A stretch of 64,000 nucleotides of DNA, taken from positions 65,753,374-65,817,373 of the forward strand of contig NC_087065.1 of assembly GCF_963678635.1 (NCBI RefSeq). The letters are read 5' to 3'. Positions within the stretch are counted from its first letter, which is position 1. Each line of letters opens with the position of its first letter. This stretch comes from Symsagittifera roscoffensis (taxonomy: Eukaryota; Xenacoelomorpha; Acoela; Convolutidae). Shown here one piece after another: positions 13,961 through 26,800 of the stretch. Made by a program: the position numbers and the translations under genes. The notes beneath the pieces are model-generated. The model saw only the letters and a list, made by a program, of their open reading frames with translations, ran no database searches and was not told where the DNA came from.

Positions 13961-14805
13961 AAAAATAGCAAAACTTACTAAATAAAAACGTTTAAACTAA
14001 TAGCAGCTCATGAAAACTATTTCCAGATGGCTATAGTATTTTTAGATCACAATCACCTTATCGAAATAAATTTTGCGGAAGATCACCAGATCGACGAAAC
14101 TCATAAAATTATACACAAAATAGATATAGCAGATGAAACAGCCGAAATAATCAGCATCGAAACAATTACTCAAGATAAAACTCCAACAGAAGTAATTATT
14201 CAAACTATAGTAGGAACCGTTTTTTTTCGAACTATAGGAAAAAATACTATTCCAATGACTGTTCAAGAAAAACACTCAAAATCGAAACTATACCGAAAAT
14301 CGAAATAAAAACTGCTCAACTAATCAAAATCGAAATCATTTGAATAATAGATCACGAAACTACTCCAACACAAGACAATTTTATAAAAAATTATAATAAT
14401 AGATCCCGTGCCATTTCTAGAAATAAAAGCAACAACTACCAGAACAGATCAATAAACTGTTCTGAATCACCGCATCGAAACAATCCTCAGTTTTCAAACA
14501 CACCAAATTAAACTATAGACTCAGTAAACCAACACATCGAAGACAAATTAATCGAGTGCAATCTAGAATTGAAATATATTCAGATCCTCCAGATAACGAC
14601 AATACAGAAACTTCAGACCTATGTTTAAATCATATACGCTGTGAAAACACAGATGACGAAAGTGATACAGAAAACACACTTATTTATAACATGCTCAAAT
14701 TAAAAACACCAACTGAATCAAATTATTACCAACAAGAAATTATTAGTTCTAACCTCCTAGAACCAGATAATAATCAAGACAAAAAGAATTATACCCCACA
14801 TTAAA

Positions 14806-15003
14806 ATGAAACCAACTCAAATAGGAAGAACAAATACCAGAATACAACAACTAAAATATTACCACCAAAAAAGAGTTTGGACACTCCCACTTTTCTTAGA
14901 ACGCCCGAAAAGCAAAAACCTCCAATCACCAAATCTTGAAATAGATTTTTTAATCGATTTTGGCCCAGAATCAAACATTGTTAATATCTCTATATGGAAT
15001 TAA
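14806..15003 (+). pseudogene. Retroelement aspartic protease remnant
   Basis: The reading frame ends in FLIDFGPESNIVNIS, which matches the active-site pattern of retroviral-type aspartic proteases (hydrophobic-hydrophobic-D-T-G-A/x-x-S/N). Here the catalytic Asp (codon 14956-14958) is kept but the following Thr is Phe. A stop follows at 15001. It sits between the Gag tail and RT, as expected for a Gypsy-type pol. Recognition rests on this one motif plus position. Confidence 0.5.
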
Positions 15004-15899
15004 GTTCAAACTCTATATCCAAAACTTTTCCTTTCCGAAACTTCAAGTAAATTAGCCAATGTACAAGGTACAACTCTAACAAATCATGGAAAAATTTAAT
15101 CTTATTTGTTCCAGCTCGAACAATGGAACAAATCAAACTTTTACATAAACCATTCAAGCAAATACTCCACATAACAGACATAAAACACAATATCGTTGGA
15201 TCCCATTTATTACTAAATAAATGCCAGTAGTAAATATCTTAAACAGCAAATGTTTCATCGAAGACAATTATACAAAACTAAGTAATACATCTCTAACAAT
15301 CTTCCAGAGATCAAATAAATTTTACCCATCATGTAACCAACAACGAAATCATCTGAAACTATTATCAGGATACCTATTTTATTTTTATAGTAATCAACAA
15401 GTACATCAAAATAATACTGATCAAACAAACAAAACTATAAATGTCTGGTCTTGAATTCAAACCAATTCATAAATTTTTCATAGTAACGACTTCATATATC
15501 AAACACGCTGAAGATACAAAAACAGTGTGATATCACTACATGTATACAACAATTCGCTATATAAAATTACACTACCTTTAAGATGTTAAGGATATTGCGA
15601 AACAAATGCAACATTTCACCCTACACAAGAAAGAGCATTTAGATTTAATGGTATTTTGAAGTTACTAGATATTTGTCTATGAGAAATTCTTAATGAAGAA
15701 CTATCTATTAATAATATCAAAAAAGACTCAAAAAGAAGCAGGGATTTTTTCGCAAAACTCCCATTTTAAACCAGCATTTCAAGTCTCAAAATGAACAAAT
15801 GAGCAACAAAAATACTTTTTTAGCAAAGTTCAATTTTAAACCTTCTCAAATTGATCAGCAAGAATTTGAACAATTAGCAGAATTAAATTAAATTATCCC

Positions 15900-16700
15900 A
15901 TGGTTTATGCCACATCTAAGTTCGAAGATGAAAAAAAAACATTCAACACTACACCTTCCACTTAGACCTGACGCATTTTTCGAGAAGAAACTAGCAAGTA
16001 AAGTACCTATTCACTTACAAGATAAAGTAAACAGACTCCTAGACATGCTTGAACAGTACGAAATTGTCTCACCAGTAAACGAAAGAAAGACCTTCATTAG
16101 CCCCGTCATTATTCTCGCTAAAGGCGAATCACCAAAAATCGTTCTAATTTAGATGCAAGCTACCTCAAATCCATAACTGATGAATCAAAAAGCAATTGAA
16201 CTCTTGAATTATTTCAAGTAACACTCACAGAGATATATGGACAGTACTATACAACTGCTGAAACATTCAGCGCATACAAACCAGATGTCATTAGATGGAT
16301 AATCACGCAGACTAAAACAATTCGTTATTGGAAATCAACAATACGAATTTAACAGACTATTCTGTGGTATATCCATAGGACCAGCAGCTTTTTCTTCATT
16401 TATGAGTATAACTTTCAGACCACTCATTCTTAGCAAAACTGTAATAACATGTCTTCACACAGTCACAAACAAAACACGAAATGCTTAAGGTATTAGATAA
16501 ATATCACCAAATCGTTTTAAAAATGAGAATATGAAATCAGCCCCCCACATTTTTCCTTACTCTTGTAAAATTCCCTGGACACATTATTGAAGGCACCACA
16601 ATTACTACTTTAAAATCACGAATAGATGCAATAATAAATTTCTAACCACCCTAAAATCAAAAGGAAATCGAAGAAACTCTTGGAATGTTCAATTTCTTGA
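15900..16700 (+). pseudogene. pol: Reverse transcriptase remnant
   Basis: The frame at 15907-16152 reads as the RT N-terminal region, with a helix ending in LLDMLEQYEIVSPV followed by SPVIILAKGES. The text then passes through stops. Near 16340-16440 another frame has FNRLFCGISIGPAAF, the equivalent of the conserved P-F-G-L...P-A-x-F block after the RT fingers. Where the Y-x-D-D box should follow I see no acidic pair. The palm catalytic site is therefore lost. The gene is interrupted by stops and at least one frameshift. Confidence 0.6.
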
Positions 16701-16706
16701 TTTAAT

Positions 16707-17092
16707 ATGTTTTTCAAAATGCAATTATATCTAAGACCTTTTTATAATTTTCTCCGACAACCAAATAGGTTTGAATGGACATTAGAACATCAAAAACGCT
16801 TTGACGAAATAAAAACTTTCCTCACAGAAAAAATCTCAAACACAATCCCAAATCCAGATCAAGCATTCTACACAAAGTGCGACGCATCGAACTTTGCAAT
16901 TGGCGCAGCACGTTTTTTCAATCAAATAAAGGTACAAATGAAAAGAACCCTATATCAGCAAGTTCAAGATTTTTTATACATGAAGAATTTAGACTCTCTG
17001 CTGTTATGAGAGAAAATACAGCTATAAGATATTCATTAACAGAAAATGAATTTGTTGGCCTTGGATCAAAACATCCGCTAGTTTTTTTTTAG
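16707..17092 (+). pseudogene. pol: RT connection and RNase H remnant
   Basis: The frame reads FEWTLEHQKRFDEIK, the conserved W-x-x-E-x-x-x-x-F segment just before RNase H in Ty3/Gypsy elements. It continues with FYTKCDASNFAIGAA, the first RNase H aspartate block (D-A-S). It then shifts into the frame with TAIRYSLTENEF, equivalent to the Y-S-x-x-E-x-E segment. One frameshift separates the two parts. Confidence 0.65.
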
Positions 17093-17610
17093 AAATCATA
17101 AGCCAATATGTTTAATTTTACACAAAATTTACACCACAGAGTTTATAGATTTCAATTTATCTTAATAAAATATTTTCAAACCTACATATAGTTTGGAGTT
17201 GGAGAGCAAGCAAAAACCTTGCTCTACCTGATAAACTTAGTCAAAACACACCACCTAATTTAGTCACACAAGAAACAACTGTAGAATTATCGCAAAAAAA
17301 TAAAATTCTTTCTTGCAAAAGACGGAACATCACCACGATTAGAATGTATATACGCAGTGAAAAGTGACTCTGATTCTATCCAAATTAACAGTTCAGAACA
17401 CTTTCCCATATATCTTGACTGTCAAAACAACCACTATTCATATTAGATTTAGATTTATCGGGAAAAAGTTTATTTCATACACAATACCATACACATCATG
17501 GATTAAAAAAATAGATATCCCAACAGAAACACACCGATATAGTTTATTTCCATTAATGGAAAAGGAAAACTTAACAGATATCATTATTTTACCAGCCCCC
17601 GCCCCCCGAA

Positions 17611-19170
17611 TTGAACAAAAAATATACAATAAATAATATATTCAATTTACAACACCCCCCGGATAATATACCTCTCTCAAACGATGAAATTCAATTTTTT
17701 TTTAAACAACGAAACAATGACACTTCATTGATTACAAAAATTATCAAAATTTTGATCTTGTCATCAGACAACTTAAATATGAAATGTTGGCACAAACTTA
17801 AAACAAAACCAATAAAAGCTGACATCACAATTTTAGGAAATAAAACCTTGCTTCGTTTTTTCCGAAAGTTTAATAGTACGACAATCAACGACAACACTGA
17901 TTTCCTAGAAGTTTACACTCCTGAAACAAAAGTACCCTGCCTCCTATCAAGCTTAACTTTAATTGCATTTCTCACTTCACATTCCTTACATACAAAAACA
18001 AAAGAAAAAACAAAATCAAACTTCACCCAAGGTTCAGAAAAAACAAAATCAAATTTCACCCAAATTTTTTACTTCTCATTTGGTGGAAATATTATGCAGA
18101 AATTGCATAACATATCAATTAAACAAACCTCCACGTCAAAACCAATTAGCGGAAAAACAAGACTTTAAAAGACAAAGTCTATATTTCAATCACAGAATTT
18201 TGCTTGACATCAAAGGCTCCATATCACCCTCCTCTGAAGGAAACTCGTATATTACGGTAACAACTGATGCTTTTACGCATTATACAGCACTCAATCCTGT
18301 ACCGCATTGTAACGCATATTAAGCATATACAACACTTTACGAACACTGGATACCCAAAATTGCACTACCAGAAATCCTCGTCACAGACAATGGAACAGAT
18401 TTTATCTATAAAGAAATCATAACATTATGCCACCTCTATAACATAACACATAAACCTAGAACATCCCATACCCCATGGACAAATGAACTAGTTGAAGGCA
18501 TGAACCGTTTCTTACAAAATAACTCCGATGTATTATGAACGGAGTTGATAAAGAACACTCCGAATGTTTAACGGACGTAAAGTTGTTCCCATTAGCATAT
18601 GATTCCCAAATTAAAACAACTCTTTAATTATCGCCATATGTAATGGTTTTTAACCGAAAACCACGCAAGCCCAGCAAACTGCTCAAAAAACGCACATTGT
18701 TATTTTCAACCCAACACATTCAATTTGTTATAATCTACCACTTCACACTCATGACGAGGATTATTTTCAGCCTCCACAAATCTCCAAATTAGCCTCTGGA
18801 ACCCACACAGAATGGATTTGAAACCGAGATAAAAAATAATGAAATTCATCAAAAAAGTGCGAAGAAATTGTTGTAAAGACAAAACATTCAAGCTCAAACA
18901 ATTTGTTTTAATCCCAAATTTTATCAACAAAAAGTAATTTCGAAAAAAATTCAACCTATCAGTAAAAGACCGTTTCAAATATTCGAAAAGCCTACAAATA
19001 TCACCTATAAACTTCTAGATCATGATAAAAACGAAATAGTACAACATAGAAGTTATATTTTACTGTATTATCCGAAAGTGTTATTTCTATGCGTATTAAC
19101 ACAATTTGACTCCTTCGCAGGACTACATGTCATCCTTGACACTCCGCGCAAAGCAACATTCAACTAAAGT
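17611..19170 (+). pseudogene. pol: Integrase remnant, DD35E core and C-terminal module
   Basis: The zinc-binding C-x2-C is visible as CRNC (18095-18106), in the same frame as the first catalytic Asp (18206, LLDIKGS). The second Asp is at 18386 (VTDNGTDF) and the Glu at 18494 (ELVEGMNR). The spacing D-x59-D-x35-E is exactly that of retroelement integrases. One in-frame stop lies between the two Asp residues (about 18320). At 18900-19080 a C-terminal module is readable (RPFQIFEKPTNITYKLL), equivalent to the GPF/Y region. The product would join element cDNA to host DNA, but it is inactivated here. Confidence 0.7.
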
Positions 19171-20099
19171 AACACACTCTAACTATATATATCTCAACCG
19201 TCAGCTGTGTCTCATTATGGCATATCAAATAAACCCTCACAACAAATAAATCAAAAATAAAGTCTAAACCGTAAGTTACAAGAATAAATTCTCATACCCG
19301 AACTAAAAGAAAAATCACAACAACCTCAATCATCTTGTCTTAGAAATCAACCAAGGAAAAATTATAAAACTCTTATCGCACAATCTAAAATACTAAAGAA
19401 ACTAGATTTTCCGAAACCCCCATGATTAATTAAACAACCTTAATACATTTTTAATAAAACGTTACAGTAATTGTTAATTACAGCTGTTCATTTTTGCTGT
19501 AAAAACTAGGTCAAATTCAACCAATCAAATCTATTTGCAATCATTGTATATCCCTTTAAACACCACTACTATTATTAGCCGACATTTATCCAAGTTGAAC
19601 TAGATCTGAAACTCTAATTTGAATACCTCCAGGTCAAAAATAAGCTTCTAATGGACAACTTAAATGAATATTGCATCAAAGTTGCAAACCTCTTCTATCA
19701 ATCAGGACAGTAATCAAAAAAACTCATAACTTTTACCCCGGAAAAAACTTTGCCATGATCAATTAGCCTAAGGTTGCTCTAACTCCAAATATCCCCTAAT
19801 CATTCTACAAATAAAAACAAGAATTAGAAAGCTTACACCTAAAATCCCAAACTTTCTTCCACCAAAAACTTCTGATACCCCACCCACTTGTCATAAATCG
19901 ATAAAAAATTTGACCACATTTGTTTTTAACTTAGAAAAAAAAACCATTTTTCAAATAGTTTTTCGACTCAGTCAAACAAACAAAACGCTTAATTTGAACT
20001 CTTCTTTCTATTTTTTGACCCTTTTTCAATTTTGCATTTTTCTCATAACTAATTTTTTATAGGTAATTATAGCAGTCAATTCATTCTTTTTTATTCTCT

Positions 20100-20463
20100 A
20101 ACGGAACTCTATCAAAGAAAGTTCATCAATCACTACATCCCATACCCCCCGACCACGCCAACATCTAGCCAAACAAGCCAACTCCAACCATCCACACAAA
20201 TCTCATTTGTAGAAAACACCTATACATTTCAAGAAAGACACGCATCACTATCCGAACTATTAACTCCAGGTATTTGTCAAGCACTCCTAAGTGATTCACA
20301 ATACGAACCAACATATAAAGTCTACCCTTCCTTTCAACAAGACCTTAAGAGAAACAGATATCCAAGCTAAAACCAAAATTGAACATCGAAACTTTGCCAC
20401 ACCAATAGTCCACTTTAACATAAACTCATCACCATCATCGAGCCATTTAGACTTTTTCAGTAA
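20100..20463 (+). pseudogene. Start of env-position ORF of the old element (truncated by insertion)
   Basis: A readable stretch (for example YTFQERHASLSELLTPG) follows the integrase after a ~0.7-kb gap and runs up to the insertion point of the giant element. The reading continues beyond it at 43535. Position downstream of pol suggests an envelope-type gene, but no signal peptide or fusion peptide can be shown in this part. Confidence 0.35.
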
Positions 20464-21660
20464 TGTGCCAGTCGGTCATGTCTGGGGGTTTGACCTTGAG
20501 AAATACGCAATTTTGGAGTGAAATTTTAATTTTGCAAAATTCGAATCGAGCCTGTCATGCTCAATTTTCTCGAACCAACTGAAAATGAAAAAGTCAGAAA
20601 TCAGAACACCCGAATTAACAATTGCGGGAAACTACTCAAGAAAAAGGCAGGAAATTGCTATTCGCAATTTCTCGATACGAAATATCAAGAGAGTAGAGCT
20701 GTCTTGTCCTGAAAACAGGAGAATCGAATAAGGACTTGAGACAGAACAATTATTCGAATGGAAAGGAGTGGACTCTGAATGGAAGAGTGGACAACTCGAG
20801 TGTCCAAAGGGTTCATTCAGAGACTTTGATTCTGGAGACAAAACTTACTTCTGTTATTGAAACTAATTGGCCTTAAAACTTATTTAGTTATATTATTTAA
20901 TTCTCAAGCTGCTCAGTTATAACTTACTCCTCATACTCAAGTGCGTCGATATGTAAGTTCCAATTTAAATTTCTCGAGTGTATTTTATGATAGTTATGTT
21001 GAGATAAGGCGAGTTTTAGGTTGATCCATCTGAAATGGATCAAAGTTCCACTGTCCAATAAAAAGTAACTAAGCGGATTGTTCCGACCCGGTTTTTAACG
21101 GCGTTCATGTATTTTGGGTATCCCGAGACCTAAGTATGGGGACGTTTTTATTTCTAGAGTGGGGGGGGGTATTTTGGTAGTGGCCTTTAAGCTGTAATGG
21201 GTTCCAGTCTCATGTCGCAAGCGAACCGAATTGGCTCCGACCGTTCTTGAGGCGGAAAAACACAAGAGATAGTGTCCCTGACTCTTGAGCCAATGGTTAT
21301 AGGGCCTATTTTTCTTAAGCCTCATATGTGACTAAAGTAGGCGACTGTTACATAGTGTTTTTATGGCGCTCCTGGGTGTTTTTACGACATCATGACTACG
21401 GAGTCGAACCCACTTGACACAGCTCCGGGCTACATGCCCATTCTAGAGTACCGGTGGTACGGTTCAGCGGGAACGTGTAAACCTTCCGGTTGTACCGTGA
21501 TAGCTTTTTAAGAAAACTCAAGAAAACTTCCTGGTACGCTCTCCGAACGAGGCTTAGCTAACCGAGTAAAGGGGGGCAACTAGGGGGACAAAAACACGAG
21601 CAAAAAAGGAAAACAAATAGGAACAAAAACTATAAAACGAAAAAAGACAGTGACTTTGAT
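20464..21660 (+). repeat. 5' LTR of giant element
   Basis: Begins TGTGCCAGTC and is followed directly by interior sequence ACCAAATTAG. It is identical to the 3' LTR except for one substitution (20697) and the length of a G-run (21161-21169). AATAAA at 21057 probably serves poly(A) addition, giving a short U3/R (transcription would start upstream of this, possibly from the AT-rich TATTTAGTTATATTA at about 20881) and a long U5. A second TATAAAA at 21631 lies near the LTR end. The 3' end (CTTTGAT) is not the usual CA. Confidence 0.92.
21021..21062 (+). promoter_or_regulatory. Stem-loop next to LTR poly(A) signal
   Basis: TTGATCCAT and ATGGATCAA form a perfect 9-bp stem with a 5-nt loop (21021-21043), 13 nt upstream of AATAAA (21057-21062). 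The same arrangement exists in the 3' LTR at 42897-42938. It may help 3'-end formation or strand transfer; the function is inferred from position only. Confidence 0.5.
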
Positions 21661-21832
21661 ACCAAATTAGTTGGATCGAACCTTTGTATTAATTAAATAG
21701 TATACACATACTGTTTTACAAGACCGATCGTTTCGATCAATCTAGCAATTTTTCGATCAACTAGCAGTGACCTTGGTAGGGTGCCCGAGTGGGGGGCGTT
21801 GTTAAGGGTTTTTAGATAGATTGCGACCCAAC

Positions 21833-21951
21833 CGGACCACTGGGAGACTTGACTGGAAAGGGTGACCAGTCGAGTGGGAAAGAGGTTCACAAGGATCGAA
21901 ACGGACCACCAAGAGACTTGATTGGAAGAGGTGACCAGTCGAGTGGGAAAG
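21833..21951 (+). repeat. 69-bp-spaced direct repeat in leader
   Basis: Two ~49-bp copies (21834-21882 and 21903-21951) share CGGACCAC, GAGACTTGA and GTGACCAGTCGAGTGGGAAAG with a few substitutions. The period is a multiple of three, so the small open frame across them repeats its peptide (GDQSSGK), but there is no sign that it is translated. Confidence 0.6.
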
Positions 21952-22869
21952 TGGGTCTGCTGTCAAGGGCAGAACAGAGACAACCAGCACAGGGCCACCA
22001 CAAGAGGACGCACAAGGGTGTTCTCAGGTCGGACAACGGGTATCGTTAGAATCCACATTACATTATAAGAAATAAGTGTAAAATTGGATAAGCGGAGTCC
22101 CATTGTTTTGAGGCAGTTTTTACTCAAGCAGACCTGGAAACAGGTCTACGGTTTTCTCAAGAGAGGTTTAGCACCCGGCGCTTAAGGGATTTTTCGGCTT
22201 AAGAGGGGGGCTAAACAGGGGGGAGGTTAGCAGGGGGACTGGTTAGGTTAGAGGTTGGCGGTTGTAAATTGTAAAAAGGGGGGAATTAGAGTAACTAGTT
22301 AATCGACATCGTTGATTTAGTTACATTAGCCATCAACACGCGTGGTAACAATAGGTGGACATCCAAAACTTATCTCGAGTTAAGATTGGTACGCTGGTTG
22401 GATCGGTAGGGGGGAACGGATATAGACAGTTTTCGTGACACCTCATAAGACAACTAGTGGGGGGAGGAAAACGCGTGGCAATTAGGTACCAGACATTTTT
22501 TTTGAAAGAAGGTTGACATTTGTCTCCTTTGAATTTTAGGTGGGTTGATTACTCTGTTTTGTTTTTTTTTTTTTTTTTTCGGTATAAAATTTTATTTTTT
22601 CTATATACATTGTTGCGTTTTGGGGAAGATTTGCGATTGGTTTTTAATACAAACAGGTGATCACAAGATACCTGCACACAAGTTTTGGCTCCCAATTGCT
22701 GGGAACATTCAAAAAGAGGTAACTAAAAAAGGGGGGGCCAGATTTGGCAACCAAGAGAGGGTTTTTGGGAAAATTTTCACTAGAGCTTGAGTGGTGGTAC
22801 AAGGTACAGACAACCAAGAAGTCCCTACAACGAAGAAGAAAGAAATCCTATATCCAGACACTCAGTGAC

Positions 22870-23600
22870 AAGTCTTGGGACAGTACCGAACTAGTCTAGG
22901 GACATTGCAGTCTGGGGACAGTCTTGGAGCAACACAGTCTTGGGACAGTGCAGCTTTGGGGCAGTCTTGGGCCAGAGCAGTCTTGGTACGAAACGGTCTT
23001 GGGACATTGGTCTTGGGACATTGGTCTTGGGCCATTGGTCTTGGGACGTTGGTCTTGGGACATTGGTCTTGGGACATTGGTCTTGGGACGTTGGTCTTGG
23101 GACATTGGTCTTGGGCCATTGGTCTTGGGACGTTGGTCTTGGGACATTGGTCTTGGGCCATTGGTCTTGGGACATTGGTCTTAGGACGTTGGTCTTGGGC
23201 CATTGGTCTTGGGACGTTGGTCTTGGGCCATTGGTCTTGGGACGTTAGTCTTGGGACATTAGTCTTGGGACATTGGTCTTGGGACGTTAGTCTTGGGCCA
23301 TTGGTCTTGGGACGTTAGTCTTGGGACATTAGTCTTGGGACATTGGTCTTGGGACGTTAGTCTTGGGCCATTGGTCTTGGGACGTTAGTCTTGGGACGTT
23401 GGTCTTGGGACGTTAGTCTTGGGACATAGGTCTTGGGACGTTAGTCTTGGGACGTTAGTCTTGGGACGTTAGTCTTGGGCCATTGGTCTTGGGACGCTGG
23501 TCTTGGGACGCTGGTCTAAAGGTACCAACGAGAAGTACAGGGACAACGCTGAACGGTCTTGGGACGGTAAAGAGAAAGTCTTGGAACAGCATTAGGAAGG
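22870..23600 (+). repeat. 14-bp minisatellite in leader (~37 regular copies)
   Basis: The unit is (A/G)GTCTTGGG(A/C)C(A/G)TT. It is regular from 22995 to 23517 (about 37 copies), with imperfect copies before (from 22870) and after (23560-23590). Because 14 is not a multiple of 3 and the unit has no stop, all three plus frames stay open, giving 42-nt (14-residue) periodic peptides such as VLGHWSWDIGLGT. It lies about 300 nt before the gag start codon. The array resembles neither a CRISPR nor a centromeric satellite; it is part of the element's leader. Confidence 0.9.
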
Positions 23601-23811
23601 GGGTACTACAAAAGTAATAGGTTAGGTTGAAGCACCAAGTATAACAACACGTTCAACACGTTCCCTATCCTAACCTAACACGAAAGAGCTTACAAGAGTT
23701 CAAGAAAAATTGTTTTTAGCGAATTATTAATTTCTTTTTCCTTGGAGTTTTTAAACCTTAGAATAGAATTTTTGTAGATAATAATATTGTAAATAATAAC
23801 AATTGTAAATA

Positions 23812-26800
23812 ATGAGGCGGAGCAGGGTACCGGTAGCTGAAAAAAGATCGACCGAAGCTAAGTATAATTCGTCGCTAAGCAAAGCAACACCAATGGGTCC
23901 GAAGATAACAAAGAAGAACTTTTCAGTTAACATGGTCAGCACAAGGAGTACAGCGGAGAACAGGGCGAAAGAGGGCACGGAAGGGGAGAGAGTAGAACCC
24001 ACCATCGAGATTGATCTAGAGACACCCGATCAAAGTGTGGATGAAACAGGGAAGATGGCGACAGAGTCAACTCCAATGCCCAATACAGAGGAACCGAACC
24101 AGAAACCCATAGAGTTCTCACCGATAGATGACGCGGAAGATGCAATAGGCAACACCGAAGAAACGGTGAAAGAAGACTCTCAAGTAAAGAGGACATCTTT
24201 TACGGAAAAATTGGGAATAATGTTCGGAATAAAAACGAAAGAAAACGTGACTGAAGAGCCAAAAGCAGAAAGAGCACGAACATTTGGTACAGTGAGCACG
24301 AAAGCGACAGAAACCGGCCAGAATGAGGAACAAGCTAAAGCAGAGGCTATGGCCGAAGAGAAACCCACGGCTGACCATGAAGAGACTACCATTGAGCTGG
24401 GCGATTTGTTGGCGAAATTAAATCAGATCGACAAAAGACTTAAGAACAGTGAAGAAGACAGAGAGGTGATAAAAAAGGAGATAAGATACAACAAGCACGA
24501 GTATCTAGACAGTTATTTTAACCTAGCTAAGGCAACAGAGGAGAGACTCAAGGAAATGTCAGACAAGGTAGAGGCCACCAATGAAGAACGAGAAAAGAAC
24601 ATCAAAACAGACATGCAACAGTTGAAGAACCGATATGATGATGTTAACAGCCAATTAGGGAGCCTGGAAAGGAGAATGGACACAATGAGCAAGAGTCAAG
24701 CAGAGAGTTCGTGTGCAATACAGGCGAAGTTGGATGCAATCTTGAGAGGTTCTACACCACAAGAGAGACCGGCAGCGGATCGTACGCAAGGCACCGGAGT
24801 TGATTTTGTAGAACCACAAAGAAACAAACGGCAATCGACACCGTTGCCCATACCCAGGGATGCGATAAGCATAGCACCAACAGCTGCGAAAACAATAATG
24901 AAGAGTGGAACGTCGAACACGACGACTGGTCCGGGAGATTCAACAGCCAACAGCAACTCAGGACCGGATGCTATGACATGGGCCAGCACTTGGGAGATGA
25001 TGAACAGGACTCTAGAGGCCTTCGCCACGAGGAACACTGACTCGAGCGACAGGAGAGAGGGAAAATCAAGAAAAACATTCAAGAAGCCAAAAGAATTCAA
25101 AGATGACTCCGATGGATGCATTGACACTTGGGTGGAAGTGATGAGACTACATCTAGAGCAAGATAACTTGAGTGACGAAAGACAAGCGTGCACAGCCATA
25201 CTCAGCAATTTAGAAGGCACGGCATTAAAGTGTGTGGTTGCGAAGAAAGAAGAAGAACGCGACACCGCGGACAAAATCTTTGAAATACTGTTGAACAGAT
25301 TCGGCTCAGGCATGAAGGGTCATCAAGCGATGATGCGATTTGAAAAAAGGAGACAGAGGGACGACGAGTCAATAGATCGGTTCCTAGATGACCTCGAGAG
25401 CTTGAGAAGGAGGAGTGACCCAGAGGAGTCGACAAACAGACGGAACTTTAGCATTGCCTCGAAGTTCATTGATGGGGTGAAAAGTGATGACTTAAGGACA
25501 ATGTTAGCAACATACTACACGTTGTCGAAGGACAGCGCACCCACCCCAGAAGAAATGAGACAGAAATCAAGAGAATACATGCTGATGAAACCTAAGAAGT
25601 ACTCATATTCTGAAAACAGGAACACGCAAGGGGGAAGCCAACCCCAGAGGTCATCATGGTACAAACCTAGAGATGATATGGATAAGCGCAGATCATGCGC
25701 GAACTGCGGGTCAGCGGATCATCATGTGGCTGACTGCACAACGTACAAACAAGGCATGAAGAGCCTAGGTTATGCACCGGATGAGGAGGACATGAGTCAG
25801 ATGGAGGAACACGAGTACTATAATGGCTTAATCATCAAGATAGGCGCCAGATGTTTTTTCTGTAACCAGGAGGGGCACTTCAGAATGGATTGTCCCTTGT
25901 TCTGGGAAGCGGTCAAGGACCAGAATCACCCCAAACATAAGTTGGCATTAGCGGCGGTGCAGAATCAGCGGAACAGGCAAAACGAGTTCGAATCTAGGAA
26001 CTTAGGGGCACCAAACACCGAATTGCCGACGAAGACAGTGAAAGCTGTAACACATGTTAGCGGTGCGTTAGAGTCCGCGGCCGGGAGCTCTCTAGAGATA
26101 AATTATGAGAGAGCGGCGACGGAAGCAATTGCCAAAGTGAAACAAGATCTGGCTGCGAAAGAAATAGAGCAACGACTAAAGTTGGAGATCGAGAGACAGA
26201 ATTTTAACGAAGCATTAACCGGAACGAACGTAGTACCAGAGGCTAGAACGGGCTCAACAAAGAACGGGAATTGTAACACCGTGAAAATGGTGACAGGTAA
26301 ACCCTTTGGAATATCGAAAATCGGAGCAAGAATAATGTCGATAATCACAGTGGGCGGCCACGAGGTGACTAGAAACTTGAGCGAGCCGAGCGACCAGACG
26401 TTAATGCACATTGACGTGTATGCAGACTACTTGAGTGGAATAAGTCCACGAACTACTTCTAGAGCGCTCAGGGCACTACTCACGAGAGGGGGCAGCAAGT
26501 CGGTACGTGTTGATAACAGATACACTGAAGCTTACGGTCCACACGAGGTTATGCTAAACATAGATGGAATCAACATCTATACCAAGACGATGATAACATG
26601 CGACGAAGACCTGATTGGACAAATCTATGTAGGGAAGGAGGAATTGAAAGTAAGATCGATTGGACACTGTGCTATGCTTGAAGAAGATGCAATGCACATC
26701 GGAACGGAAGCAGACGTGACAGGGCACGTGTTGGACATAAGTGGAAAGAAGACTCAGTTACGTGGGTTACTTGACACGGGAGCGGTCTTGAGTGTCATAC

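Larger units (their letters stand above)
11900..20463 (+). mobile_element. Old Ty3/Gypsy-like retroelement, 5' part (gag to env-position)
   Basis: The order gag, CCHC knuckle, aspartic protease, RT, RNase H, HHCC/DD35E integrase and a downstream ORF is that of Ty3/Gypsy elements with an env-position gene. The plus strand is strikingly A/C-rich and G-poor throughout, with very low GC. Every domain is interrupted by stops and frameshifts, so this is a pseudogenised copy. It is cut at 20463 by insertion of the giant element and resumes at 43535. I could not identify its LTRs. Confidence 0.75.
21661..23811 (+). other. Leader of giant element between 5' LTR and gag
   Basis: 2.15 kb without a main gene. 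It contains a 69-bp-spaced direct repeat (21833-21951), G-rich runs at about 22201-22290 (two GGGGGG and one GGGGG within 40 nt, a possible quadruplex), a T-run (22562-22580) and the 14-bp minisatellite described separately. The primer-binding site is not obvious: the nearest TGG after the LTR is at 21672 (TGGATCGAACC). Packaging and priming signals are expected here on general grounds. Confidence 0.6.

Noticed and set aside
22201-22290. G-quadruplex as a separate regulatory feature
   Set aside because: G-runs are present, but only by composition; there is no independent support for a function.
22862-23318. Long open frames on both strands (about 85-150 codons) at 22.9-23.3 kb
   Set aside because: They are by-products of the stop-free 14-bp minisatellite; the peptides are pure repeat.
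22995-23517. CRISPR array
   Set aside because: Units are contiguous 14-mers without unique spacers, in a eukaryotic retroelement leader.
24696-25313. Minus-strand frames of 100-330 codons inside the giant element (also at 27444-27956, 31828-32529 and 37868-38866)
   Set aside because: Antisense shadows of strongly biased coding sequence; compositions are Ser/Leu/Pro-rich with no domains.
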